Position numbers and translations under genes: made by a program. A model generated the notes under the pieces. It worked only from the letters and a program-made list of their open reading frames with translations, ran no database searches and was not told where the DNA came from. A DNA stretch of 64,000 nucleotides from NCBI GenBank assembly GCA_900660155.1, contig CABFPE010000765.1, positions 46,826 to 110,825 on the forward strand, in the 5' to 3' direction. Positions 36,201 to 43,719 of this stretch are shown one piece after another (position 1 is the first letter of the stretch; each line of letters opens with the position of its first letter). Source of the stretch: Hofstenia miamia. Lineage: Eukaryota; Xenacoelomorpha; Acoela; Hofsteniidae.

Positions 36201-36564
36201 ATGAATAAAATTCTCTGAAAAAGAAAAGAAAAAATACTATGTCGATAAAAACTATCACAATTGAAATCTCTATATATAAGGTTATGAAAATATAAAAGAA
36301 AACAATAATTTGAAAAATATGAATAATTGTATGTTAAATATAATTTTAAATGTAAATAGTGGGTAAAAAGCCATTAGTAATAACAAATACAAATATTATA
36401 TTAGCAAATTTTGAGACCTGTATAGCCGAATTCGACATACGAGAAGAAATGGCAGAATTTGAATCTTCGGACTTTAAGACTGTAGCATCTTCAATTATCA
36501 CAGATTGCGAGACATGTTCATGTTTTTGAGAACTATTTCTCGAAATGTAGTTGTGACTTTCCAT
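22932..36564 (-). CDS. Rfx: RFX1/2/3-type transcription factor gene (14 coding exons)
   Basis: Nuclear winged-helix factor; in animals the RFX1/2/3 group binds X-box DNA as dimers and drives ciliary and other genes. Coding exons read on the minus strand: 36564-36418, 35728-35596, 35550-35418, 34904-34634, 34150-33846, 33798-33531, 33443-33334, 33293-33041, 32705-32556, 32483-32275, 32125-31972, 25389-25209, 23559-23380, 22969-22932. All have AG acceptors and GT donors; phases join to 2532 nt, 843 aa plus TAG. By codon number: 1-228 N-terminal region, 229-303 DNA-binding domain ([23 protein letters not shown]), about 330-590 the B and C conserved regions, 591-711 the dimerization region ([30 protein letters not shown]), then an acidic tail. 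Length lies between the usual RFX2/3 (about 720-750) and RFX1 (about 980). The start ATG lies directly after an acceptor, so a 5' untranslated exon must lie upstream. Exon 12 may instead start at 25413, adding 8 residues in frame. Family assignment is very secure; the vertebrate paralog it matches best cannot be decided here. Confidence 0.95.
23380..23559 (-). CDS. Rfx: RFX coding exon 13
   Basis: 180 nt after [28 protein letters not shown] ... [17 protein letters not shown], donor TTGC|GTAAGT. Low conservation; the call rests on an open frame of fitting phase at both ends and the coding-like composition. Confidence 0.8.
23560..25208. other. RFX intron 12
   Basis: No element identified. The 60-codon open frame at 24288-24470 shows no family motif and is not called. 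Confidence 0.5.
25209..25389 (-). CDS. Rfx: RFX coding exon 12 (acidic C-terminal tail)
   Basis: 181 nt: [20 protein letters not shown] ... [16 protein letters not shown] ... TLSRS. An acidic stretch follows MAVMG as in RFX1-3. Two in-frame acceptors exist: TTTCACAG (exon start 25389) and TATTTTAG (start 25413, adding CFDESISQ). Both keep the phase, so this may be alternative splicing. Donor GTT|GTAAGA. Confidence 0.85.
25414..26459. other. RFX intron 11, 3' part
   Basis: No coding sequence or clear repeat until the hAT fragment, although 26200-26450 could be degenerate upstream hAT sequence. Confidence 0.4.
26460..27069 (+). pseudogene. hAT transposase fragment (ZBED5/GTF2IRD2-like lineage)
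   Basis: Two overlapping frames, 26465-26769 and 26767-27069. They carry [20 protein letters not shown] (first catalytic Asp), [30 protein letters not shown] (second catalytic Asp), and [11 protein letters not shown] before the break. These match the hAT family best known from ZBED5 and SCAND3-like domesticated genes. A frame shift at the TDG motif, missing BED finger and missing C-terminal hATC domain show it is dead. It lies antisense within RFX intron 11. Confidence 0.88.
27198..27246. repeat. (AT)n microsatellite
   Basis: About 24 uninterrupted AT dinucleotides, about 170 nt upstream of the Tc1 relic; expanded TA repeats also flank the mariner relic at 28.7-30.6 kb. Confidence 0.95.
27416..28290 (+). 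pseudogene. Tc1-type transposase pseudogene
   Basis: Starts at an ATG with [20 protein letters not shown] and [18 protein letters not shown] (paired-like helix-turn-helix), then GRPKVTT. The DDE domain is split between frames: VMFSDESRF (first Asp, about 27865), QQDGAPCHS (second Asp, 28070) and [12 protein letters not shown] (Glu, 28178), giving a DD34-35E spacing. Several frameshifts and stops. One ambiguous base (n) at 28293, just past the end. Terminal inverted repeats not found. Confidence 0.88.
28480..28620. repeat. Cluster of three 21-nt palindromes
   Basis: At 28486-28506, 28547-28567 and 28597-28617 the same inverted repeat appears: arm CCACCAGTGG, one centre base (T, T, A), arm CCACTGGTGG. 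Extra half-copies (GTGGTCC at 28481, ACTGGTGGCC at 28570) fill the spaces. Stem-forming, GC-rich and isolated in an AT-rich intron. Possibly a MITE end array or a protein-binding or hairpin site. Confidence 0.9.
28740..30645 (-). mobile_element. Mariner-like relic, interrupted by a Harbinger element
   Basis: Minus-strand pieces: near 30480-30400 a helix-turn-helix [20 protein letters not shown]; across 29030-28950 [20 protein letters not shown]; at about 28930-28800 the C-terminal [20 protein letters not shown]. The DDE core is deleted. The right end has GGGTGTCCC-type inverted-repeat sequence (30636-30645) followed by (TA)n at 30645-30664; the left end merges into (TA)n at 28745-28768. Excluding the inner element and one TTA copy, the frame SPTAS... 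stays open across the insertion point. Confidence 0.8.
29031..30350. mobile_element. Non-autonomous PIF/Harbinger-type element (copy 1, 1320 nt)
   Basis: Ends AGGCCTGTCTTAACTACACG and its inverse (to 30350), flanked by TTA on both sides (29028-29030, 30351-30353), the PIF/Harbinger target duplication. Subterminal zones hold several inverted TTAACTACACGATTTAATCG and GACTTTGTCGG modules. The AT-rich core has no transposase frame. A second copy lies at 58.5-60.0 kb on the minus strand. Confidence 0.85.
30646..31971. other. RFX intron 11, 5' part
   Basis: (TA)n at 30645-30664, then AT-rich intron with no element recognised up to exon 11. Confidence 0.5.
31972..32125 (-). CDS. Rfx: RFX coding exon 11 (dimerization region, second part)
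   Basis: 154 nt: [20 protein letters not shown] ... [18 protein letters not shown]. Nearly identical to vertebrate RFX2/3 over this block. CAA|GTAAGT donor opens the 6.6 kb intron that holds most of the intronic transposons. Confidence 0.97.
32275..32483 (-). CDS. Rfx: RFX coding exon 10 (dimerization region, first part)
   Basis: 209 nt: [20 protein letters not shown] ... [16 protein letters not shown] ... [10 protein letters not shown], ending in a split Ser codon. The QASWVC and [13 protein letters not shown] motifs match the extended dimerization domain of RFX1-3. TAG|GTGCGA donor. Confidence 0.96.
32556..32705 (-). CDS. Rfx: RFX coding exon 9
   Basis: 150 nt, exactly 50 codons in phase 0: [20 protein letters not shown] ... 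[14 protein letters not shown]. The [18 protein letters not shown] and DLNRVDF blocks are highly conserved in RFX1-3. Confidence 0.96.
33041..33293 (-). CDS. Rfx: RFX coding exon 8 (C region)
   Basis: 253 nt, [20 protein letters not shown] ... [20 protein letters not shown] ... KKVK. The [22 protein letters not shown] motif is diagnostic of RFX1-3. AAG|GTTTGA donor. Confidence 0.95.
33334..33443 (-). CDS. Rfx: RFX coding exon 7 (B region)
   Basis: 110 nt beginning [20 protein letters not shown]. It fills the position of the conserved segment ending in W-Q-x-F-(W/F)-R of the family. The frame closes only when spliced, with CG|GTAACA as donor and a split Arg codon shared with exon 8. Confidence 0.88.
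33531..33798 (-). CDS. Rfx: RFX coding exon 6 (linker and start of B region)
   Basis: 268 nt, encodes [12 protein letters not shown] ... [16 protein letters not shown] ... LLYREHCE. A serine/glycine-rich linker is followed by a conserved block beginning [15 protein letters not shown], matching the region after the DNA-binding domain in RFX1-3. GTTTAG acceptor, GAG|GTATTC donor. Confidence 0.93.
33846..34150 (-). CDS. Rfx: RFX coding exon 5: winged-helix DNA-binding domain
   Basis: 305 nt. Opens with [18 protein letters not shown] and carries the whole RFX winged helix in one exon: recognition helix and wing residues [11 protein letters not shown] and [17 protein letters not shown] are present with no missing contact residue that I can see. 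Compared with vertebrate RFX1-3, changes are conservative (for example LGLKTRR). This exon alone fixes the family. Confidence 0.97.
34634..34904 (-). CDS. Rfx: RFX coding exon 4 (activation region up to the DNA-binding domain)
   Basis: 271 nt, starts [16 protein letters not shown] and ends [10 protein letters not shown], the residues that directly precede the DNA-binding domain in RFX1-3 (compare the RASP-x-T motif). Serine, threonine, asparagine and glutamine rich. GTTTAG acceptor, ACA|GTAAGT donor. Confidence 0.9.
35418..35550 (-). CDS. Rfx: RFX coding exon 3
   Basis: 133 nt, encodes [14 protein letters not shown]... to [13 protein letters not shown], with TTATTAG acceptor and TTC|GTAAGT donor. 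The alanine run followed by VLQAVFG is a recognisable N-terminal segment. Phase joins exons 2 and 4 without a stop. Confidence 0.85.
35596..35728 (-). CDS. Rfx: RFX coding exon 2
   Basis: 133 nt, starts [10 protein letters not shown] after TTTAG and ends with phase 1 at CAG|GTAGT. Glutamine-rich, consistent with the transactivating N-terminal region of this family. Its phase matches exon 3 exactly (split Asp codon), which supports the call although the reading frame is short. Confidence 0.8.
36418..36564 (-). CDS. Rfx: RFX coding exon 1 (49 codons, start ATG)
   Basis: Begins with [10 protein letters not shown] and ends SNSAIQ, phase 0. The ATG follows directly on a TTTTTAG acceptor (36565-36566), so the cap site is in a separate upstream exon. 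The donor reads CAG|GTCTCA, which is weaker than the others in the gene. The sequence is serine-rich and of low conservation, as expected for the N-terminal region of RFX1-3. Confidence 0.75.
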
Positions 36565-36898
36565 CTAAAAACATAAGATGTAGAATACTGGTTTATATAT
36601 TTTTACTTACAAAATCAGTGACATTTTATTGACTTTTCAATTATAACACAACTTATTATATAAAAGTTTAATTTTTTGCAATTTCAAAGAACATTTTGGC
36701 AAAATTTTAGAAGTGCCATAGATATTTGTGGACATGGTGATAGTTGCCATAGTTTAAGTATCTAAGTGCAAAAAGTGTTATGTGCAAATGGAAAGCTTTT
36801 CATCGTAAAAATTCGAATCCATACGATATTACAAATGAGTTTTAGTTAATCTAAAGTCTGAAACAACGAATTAGCACAAATACTTTTAATTAAAATGT

Positions 36899-36975
36899 AA
36901 AATTACCTTAGATATCACTTTCTTTTAGTAACCGAGGATACAGTGTCTATGGTTTTTGTAAGCACGGTAACCGTA
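36899..36975 (-). promoter_or_regulatory. Possible RFX 5' untranslated exon donor and GTTAC half-sites
   Basis: A donor-like CTAAG|GTAATT on the minus strand ends a possible noncoding exon at 36907. Within the next 70 nt upstream, the minus strand has three GTTAC units (around 36928, 36966 and 36972), and the plus strand reads GTAAGCACGGTAAC at 36958-36971. RFX X-boxes are inverted repeats of the GTTRCC/GGYAAC type; here the right half is perfect and the left half imperfect. Promoter location is inferred only. Confidence 0.3.
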
Positions 36976-37639
36976 ACGATGGAATGCACAAAAATATGTT
37001 ACAAACAACCATAACATAAATAAAAATTTAATAGTAAAAAAATAAATCTGTTATATTTTAAATTAAAAATTACGCCCTAATTTTTAATTTACAAGGATTC
37101 ATTATTAATATAGTCTTAAAAAAATTGCTAATGAGCCATGTGAATAAATGAAACACATGAATTTATAGTTTGTTTTGTTGCTCAGAATACTTGTTAGAAG
37201 TTATTAAAAAACACTGACATTTAAATTTTTGAGCAATATGTTCATCATACAACCCAATAAACACATTTGATTTCTCAAAAAAAATATCAGAATTTGAAAT
37301 TTAGTAATTTTCCTTTTAGCCAATGAAATTAATTGCTACAAAGAATCATATTGGCAATTAGTGAAATCTCAATCTTTTAGAATAAATACTCAAGGCTTTG
37401 CCTATTCTCCGGAGATAATTATATGTAATTTGGCGAAGGTATAGAATAGGATGCACGCGGACAAAATAAATGCTAATACTGGGTAAAAAACGATAAATGC
37501 AATAACACGTAAAAAGTTTAAAAAATAATATATATAGACCGATAACTTTTCATAATTAACCAAATTCGAAGCATTTTTAGTGTATATCAAGTCAATCTTG
37601 CAATTTTTAATAAGTGGGAACTTATACTCTTTATTTTCT
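36976..37639. other. DNA upstream of RFX
   Basis: AT-rich; no gene, RNA or element end identified. Would contain the RFX promoter if the 5' exon near 36907 is real. Confidence 0.4.
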
Positions 37640-38010
37640 ACACCTCTAAATTTTCAGGTATTCATGGTCTGCTGATCAAATTCGCGGACGATATGACATC
37701 AATAATCAGGTTGGCAAAAAACGCCTTCATGAATACCGATGCCATCCTACTTGATAAGTATTGCTCTATCAACGCCGGGGTTTGCGTAACGAAGATTTAC
37801 CTCAATTTTATATTTCTAGGACTAAACGAAAAGCCACTGACAACTGGTTCTTCACTAGATGCGTCAAGGCAGCAAAGATCCTTCACTACTTCCAATCTCT
37901 CCGTATTTGACTCACCAGCCAAATTTAAATCAGAACTTAAAGTGTTTCTTGCCAACGTTTCAGAGATTCTTAACATTTCCTGTACTTTTGTTTAAATTGT
38001 TTTTTTAACA
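37640..38010 (+). pseudogene. Non-LTR reverse transcriptase scrap
   Basis: Short FSGIHGLLIKFADDMT motif near 37655-37700 carries an F/Y-ADD catalytic box; after a gap, FDSPAKFKSELKVFLANVSE (37900-37970) looks like the C-terminal end of a LINE ORF2. Ends shortly before an (ACT)n tract, which may be the LINE 3' tail. Confidence 0.5.
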
Positions 38011-38022
38011 ATTAATGCCTTT

Positions 38023-38024
<2 letters not shown>

Positions 38025-38074
<50 letters not shown>
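38025..38074. repeat. (ACT)n microsatellite
   Basis: About 16 tandem ACT units. It follows a LINE C-terminal fragment, as a triplet tail would, and abuts a second LINE fragment. Confidence 0.95.
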
Positions 38075-38075
<1 letters not shown>

Positions 38076-38290
38076 TTGCTGAATAAGAAGAAGTCTGTGC
38101 AAATGATCATCTCCACACGCAAGACCAATAGAGTCTCACACACACTCCCCGATGTCGACATCCCCGTTGTTGACAATGCCACAATACTGGGCATCATAAT
38201 TGACTCTAATCTTAACTGGCATTTTGTACTGATTCGACAAGTAGCTTTCAGACAGCAAGCAGCCCAAATTATGGACTGCATTAGGTTAGG
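38076..38290 (+). pseudogene. Second non-LTR reverse transcriptase scrap
   Basis: LNKKKSVQMIISTRKTNR, then IPVVDNATILGIIIDSNLNW is the thumb region of a CR1/Jockey-group reverse transcriptase (K-ILG-x-x-D-x-L-x-W motif). 5'-truncated, begins right after the (ACT)n tract. Confidence 0.65.
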
Positions 38291-38667
38291 TGTCGGGCTA
38301 TGTGTATATATAATAAACCTGTTTGTTCGAATGCAACATGGAAATGCACTGATAATTTATTACACTGTGATGATAATATAACGTTGGTTAACGTGAATGC
38401 ATTGTAATTACATGATATTATTCAGTGAGCTGAGAGATAAGAAAACAACAGATGTTTATTGTGGATTGAGCTAGATAATACATTGTGAGACAAATAGGGT
38501 AGCACTGTTCAATCAATTTACGAATTTCTCTCTCCTTGGATAGCACTTTGGCTGGAAGCCATACAAATTGGTCATCCTTGATCTTTTCTTTCTAAACAGT
38601 TACTTGTTACATGGATGAATTACCGAAGTTTTTCTATATGTTAATGATTGCTAGAATCAGGGCTGCT

Positions 38668-38752
38668 ATGATATGATCACTTTTGCAACCTTCTGCCATG
38701 ACAATGAGTTCCCTAGTGCAGGTATAGTTTCCAGCCCCTGATTTTACATTGT
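38668..38752 (+). repeat. 85-nt direct repeat, left copy (possible LTR relic)
   Basis: Similar to 46196-46280 in the same orientation (CACTTTTGCAACCTTCTGC, ATGAGTTCCCTAGTGC, CCAGCCCCTGATT). The two copies bracket the Ty3/Gypsy remnant, so they may be LTR pieces; no TG...CA ends or primer-binding site could be confirmed. Confidence 0.4.
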
Positions 38753-39825
38753 GACCCTGACGTAATCCTGAACTGTCACCCAATGTTCTTAACTTGGTTG
38801 TATTGGTTCTCTTTGTATTTCGTCAGCTGGGATAGTTGTTTCTACTGACTGCGAATTCTCTTTTTTTTCTGTGCTTTTACATGTTGGATTTATTACCAAG
38901 TTCTACTGTGCGCCTATACCAATTTGGTGTTGCTGCTGTTCTGTTAACTATTGTTGTTGATTAGTTGGGAGTGCTCCCAAATGTTGATGGATTTTTCTGA
39001 AAATGTTATTTTCTTACTTATTACAAAATGGATTCTAGTCATACTGTTATTTTTTCGCCTTGTTTTGGGACTCCTGTGTGGAGTATCCCCTGTGCAAGCA
39101 TTGGTAGCCTGAATGCTACCCCTTGTACTTTTGGATCATTAGTTAATTTATCCCTACCTAATTCTCCCATTCAGATTTCTCATGTGAATCACTGTTGAGT
39201 CCTTAATACTCATAATGCTCCACCTATTCCTATTCGTCCCTATGGTGAACCAACACCACGCTTTGATGCACAGACCATGGAAATTTAGAACCTAAAGGAG
39301 TCATTGTCCAAACAAGTAGCAATGCGAATGGAAAGTGGGAGGCGTATTGAATCATTGCAAGCCAAGCTAAACACCTAACATGTTGAGTATCAGAGGATGG
39401 AAAGGAAATGTTGGAAGCCATCATGTCTTTTGAGCTCCAAATTAATGAGACAACTGTCTGCAAGGAGCCATCCTCTCCTAGTTCTGTTAAGTATATTACT
39501 TGCACCATCTTGGATGAGGTCTTAGATGATTTCAGTGAAAATTTGCTCAAATGCTATCTCCCCAATGACAGTATCAACCACCACATTGTCAAAATTCTTC
39601 GACAGCAGCCCCTCAGTCAGCCTCGTTTTCTACATCCCTTGTGAACTGTAGTCCTACATTTACACAATCATCTATGACTCACGTGTTGACCTTGTCTACT
39701 GTGGCTATGCCAACTCATCCTCAAGTGCCCCATCATATTCCAGTGGCTCCTGTTAATACTACAGTTGTGCCTACTGCTTACGAACATGTTTCTGATGGAA
39801 GTCCTCATCTTGGTACACCTATCAG

Positions 39826-40042
39826 CAGAGGCGTATGCAGGATTTTCTGACGGGGGGACATCATCATCATTACCCAATACCGAAAATATTGAGAAAATAG
39901 ACTGTAAAAAATGCATTTCTTGATCCTATAGATTTTAAAATTTTCAATTTTTTATGAAAAATTTTATGATTTATCCATTCAAAATCAATTTTGGAAACCT
40001 GACGGGGGGCATTCCACCATGTCCCCCTTGCATATGCAACTG
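39826..40042. mobile_element. hAT-type MITE (217 nt) inside the Gypsy remnant
   Basis: Left end CAGAGGCGTATGCAGG and right end (reverse) CAGTTGCATATGCAAGG with GGGGGACA subterminal tracts, flanked by CCTATCAG and CCTATTGG (6 of 8 matching), the 8-nt hAT target duplication. The core ATATTGAGAAAATAGAC recurs at 46438 and 57730, so at least three family members lie in the window. Confidence 0.8.
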
Positions 40043-40084
40043 CCTATTGGGTCTGTAACGAGTATCTAGCCATGGTTTACCAAG

Positions 40085-40752
40085 TTGATCCTTCCCATAG
40101 AATCTAGTGGTGGACAAGAATATTTTAACAAGCATTCTGTGCTACCAAAGTTCACTGGTCAAATTGACAAAGTATCACAATCCTTTGACGAATGGTTTTT
40201 TCTATTCGAATTTACAATGAAGCAATCTCATAATTCACAATATGCTGCTGTATCTCAGTTTCTGTTGTATCTTAAAGGCTTACAACCAATACAGGATGTT
40301 GGATCGCAAAACTAAAACAAATCATCAATTACTCATGGGATACTTTGAAGATCACTATTGGGCACCTCACATCAAGCACCAGTATAAGACTCTGCTGTGT
40401 GGAATGTCTTAAAGGAAGCGACGATATCTGAAACTACATTACCCAAGTAGAACGATTGTTTTGTTTGAGCAACCTGTCACCCACATATTCCAGACATGAT
40501 CTTTTTTCCTATATCTGTCACAGCTTTCCACTGTACATTCAGAGTTGTCTGGAGTTAAAACGCAATCCCAAAGATGATCTCCACATGATCAAACAAAAAG
40601 CTATTAGCATTGTTTACCTAATCCATAACTCGAGTCTGATTGACCAGGATGTTAATGAATTGAAGATCAAATCTGAGCCTGGTAAATTTATGTCAAAGGA
40701 AAGCTTCAACAAAGCTCCTTCAAAGAAAGAATTCAATCCTTCTGCAGTTTGA
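40085..40752 (+). pseudogene. Gypsy gag region fragments
   Basis: 40085-40315 includes LPKFTGQIDKVSQSFDEWFF, the usual start of a retrotransposon gag core. 40456-40752 (LSNLSPTYSRHDLFSY then KPEKSMNPKD-like text) is its C-terminal part. A frame break separates them. The CCHC knuckle follows at once. Confidence 0.7.
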
Positions 40753-40993
40753 TGCTATTGATGTGGACAGAAGGGCCATCTACGAACTAGTTGTAGTGCT
40801 GCTATTCAAATACTCTCTGACGGAGATGGGTTTCTGATTGAAAAACCTGAAGAAATTAACAACGAGATCAATGATACAGTCAAACCTTTAAACTAACTGG
40901 AGTGCTGCTTCCTGAAAATCGTGTGCAGGCCATTCTTGTGATTATCAACGTAATGAGAAAAACGCGATTCCTGTTGAAGTTAATGGGAGTTTA

Positions 40994-41395
40994 GTGCATG
41001 CAACAGTAGACACTGGAGCCGCAGCCTTGATTATTAGTGACAAATGTTGCACAGCATTGTGCATGAGTCAAGACGCATTAGATCTTTCAGTTATTTGTCT
41101 AATTGATGCTTCCAGAAATAAGATCTATCTTCGAGGAAAAGTTAGCAATGTTGAAATGCAAATTAATAAAGAACTGTTTCAATTGGACTTAGTTGTTGTA
41201 GATACTTCCAACCAACCACTGCCATATGATATCATTTTAGGAAGTGATTTCTTGGAGCACAACACCTGCATTATTGATTATGCAAACAATACAATATCAA
41301 TTAAAGATCATGAAGCAATACAACTAACCACAATCCCTGAAAAGGAAATTTATTTTCAGCTCACTGAGCCTGTGTACCTTGAAGCTTGGCACTGA
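40994..41395 (+). pseudogene. Gypsy protease domain
   Basis: 133 open codons with ATVDTGAAALIISDKCC (catalytic DTG), LDLVVVDTSNQPLPYDIILG and DFLEHNTCIIDYANNTIS (the ILG-x-DFL flap/helix motif). The longest intact pol domain of this element. Confidence 0.85.
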
Positions 41396-41829
41396 ATGAG
41401 AGCTGCTGTGTTCACTGATAGTAACTATAGTGGTGGCCAGACAGAAAAGGAGCCATCATAAGGGTGTTACTTTCTCACCTGACTTATGTCATGTCCAGCA
41501 TGGTAAAACTTACATTATGATTTTGAACAGTTCCAATTTCTCAATCTGCTTCAATACATCACAACTGGAAATTGTGGCAGTACCCATTTGAATTGAAAAT
41601 ATGAATACTGCATGTTTACCCATATTCACAGACATTCATGATATGGATGAACCCTCAACTACTGTCAAGATTCCCATGGTTACCAGTGAATCTCATCTGC
41701 ACCTCAACAAGGGGGAGTGCCAGTCATTGATTACTTTACTTGAAAGCAAGAGTGAAGTTTGTAATTATGGAGCCATCAGTGTGGGGCAAGCAATAGACTA
41801 AGAATGATAACCCTATTCGACTCCTCAAG

Positions 41830-42960
41830 AATCTCAAGGAAGAATATGAAAAGATCTTGAGTGATCTTATCAAAAACAGGATCATACAAGGGAGCAACAG
41901 TCCCTATACTGCTCCAACTTTCTATATCAAGCAAGTTGAAAAATACTGATGATGTATTGATTTTTGCAAATTAATTGATGTGATGATTAAAGACACTTAT
42001 CCTCTCCCATGAATTGACTAATTCTTATATGATGCCAGCTGCTATAAGTTTTTCTCATGCCTCTAATTATGCAAGGCGTATGGGCAGGTTCTGATGAGAC
42101 CGTCAGATATTCAAAAAACTGCTTTTATTATACTGTATGGCTTGTATGAGTGGAAGTATATGGTGTTTGGCCTATGTAATGCTCCCACCAGCTTTCAGTG
42201 ATATGTAACCAAGGTCTTAAAGAATAATGCCAATGTGCTGGAACCTGGCATTTCTGCTTACATAGACAGCATTATAGTAGTTAGTGATACCTTCACGAAA
42301 CATCTGGATAAATTAAAGCACAATCTTGATCTGCTTCAAAATGCTGGACTCAAGATGAATGGAAACAAATGTACATTAGGGCAGAACAAAATTATATTTT
42401 TGGGGTGAGTAATTGAGCCTGGGAAGATCTTTATTAAAACTAATGCCAACTCTTTTCTAGACAAGATTGAAACGCCCAAGAGTAGAAAGGATGTACAATG
42501 ACTCATGGGTTTTCTTAATTGTTATGGGATGTTCAAACCCAATTTTGCAGAGAAAACCAAAAATATTTCACAGTTACTACAAAAGTCAGTTGATTTTAAA
42601 TGGACATGGTCTGAGCAAGAAAACTTGGAACAGAGGAAGAAAGAATTAAAGAAGATCCCTACATTAAACACACCAGACTACATGAAAGATTTTATAGTCA
42701 ATTGTGCTGCCAGTGTGGTGGCAATTATTGGTGTGTTAAGCAAATCATTGATGGAGTTGAAAGCCTGGTGCAATATTTTAGTAGCAAATTGCGGGTGGCC
42801 AAAAGAAATTATGGAGCCACTAAATGCAAAATTCTGGCCATTGTAGTCATTGAAAAAATTTCCCTACTTTTTACTTGGACGTCCTTTTATAGTGCACACT
42901 GTCAACAGTGCATTAGTGTGGGAAAAAAGTTCTCTGGTGACAAGTCCAAATTGTTGCCAA
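41830..42960 (+). pseudogene. Gypsy reverse transcriptase and RNase H, broken
   Basis: RT pieces: near 41880 QGSNSPYTAPTFYIKQV, near 42160 YMVFGLCNAPTSFQ, near 42255 AYIDSIIVVSDTFTKHLDKL (YIDS replaces YxDD), and near 42340 AGLKMNGNKCTLGQNKIIFL. After 42500: MGFLNCYGMFKPNFAEKTKN (tether) and FIVNCAASVVAIIGVL (RNase H strand with the key Asp lost). Confidence 0.8.
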
Positions 42961-43139
42961 GTGGATTGAATACTTGAATGACTTTTCATTCACCATCCAA
43001 CACTGGCAAGGAAAATTGGATCTCAACACTGATTACTGGACTGCACTTCCCAGTTATGAGCAAGATCTCAAGAAGCCTGCCAGGGAAAGCCATCCTGCCG
43101 ATTATGGTATGAGAAGAGATAACTGAGCAAGAAATAATT

Positions 43140-43719
43140 CACCATCAAGCAAGTTGCAGAAAAGATAGTGAACGAATGGATTCTTAAATTTGGACCAATG
43201 CAGAAACTCATTTCTGAACACGGACCCCAATTCAAGAATAATTTGATGGAAGCCTTAATGCAAGAGATGGAAGTACTACACGAATTCACTACATTGTACC
43301 ATATGTAAGCTAATGGATTGGTAGAACAATTAAATAAAACATTGATCAAGATACTCAGAGTAGCTCTTTCACATGCTGCAGGTAATCAATGGAAGTGAGT
43401 ACTTGAAGTTATAGAATACTTCTATAATACCTCTGTTCATTCAACTACTAAAGTAAGCCCATTTAAGAGTGTGTTTGGACATGAAGCCCCTACACCCTTC
43501 TTAGTGATGTTCCTGAACTATTGTGATATTAACATGGAAAAGTATGTGTCAAGGATGATAAGCAAAATGCAACAAGTCCATTTAACTGTGTGTCATAATA
43601 CGAATCATTCTATTATATGTCAGAAGAGAAATTTCAACAAAAAATTATATGGTGAGGTGACAAAGTTTTTGCATACTTTCCACGTCCTGTCACTGATCAC
43701 AATCAAGTGTGAAAATTAG
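43140..43719 (+). pseudogene. Gypsy integrase fragment
   Basis: Pieces KLISEHGPQFKNNLMEALMQ (catalytic Asp replaced by Glu) and ANGLVEQLNKTLIKILRVAL (catalytic Glu present), followed by VSPFKSVFGHEAPTPF and a C-terminal stretch to 43719. Stops at 43306 and 43398 interrupt it. Confidence 0.8.

Noticed and set aside
38012-38281. Open frame on the minus strand with a serine run
   Set aside because: Antisense of the (ACT)n tract and of an RT fragment on the plus strand.
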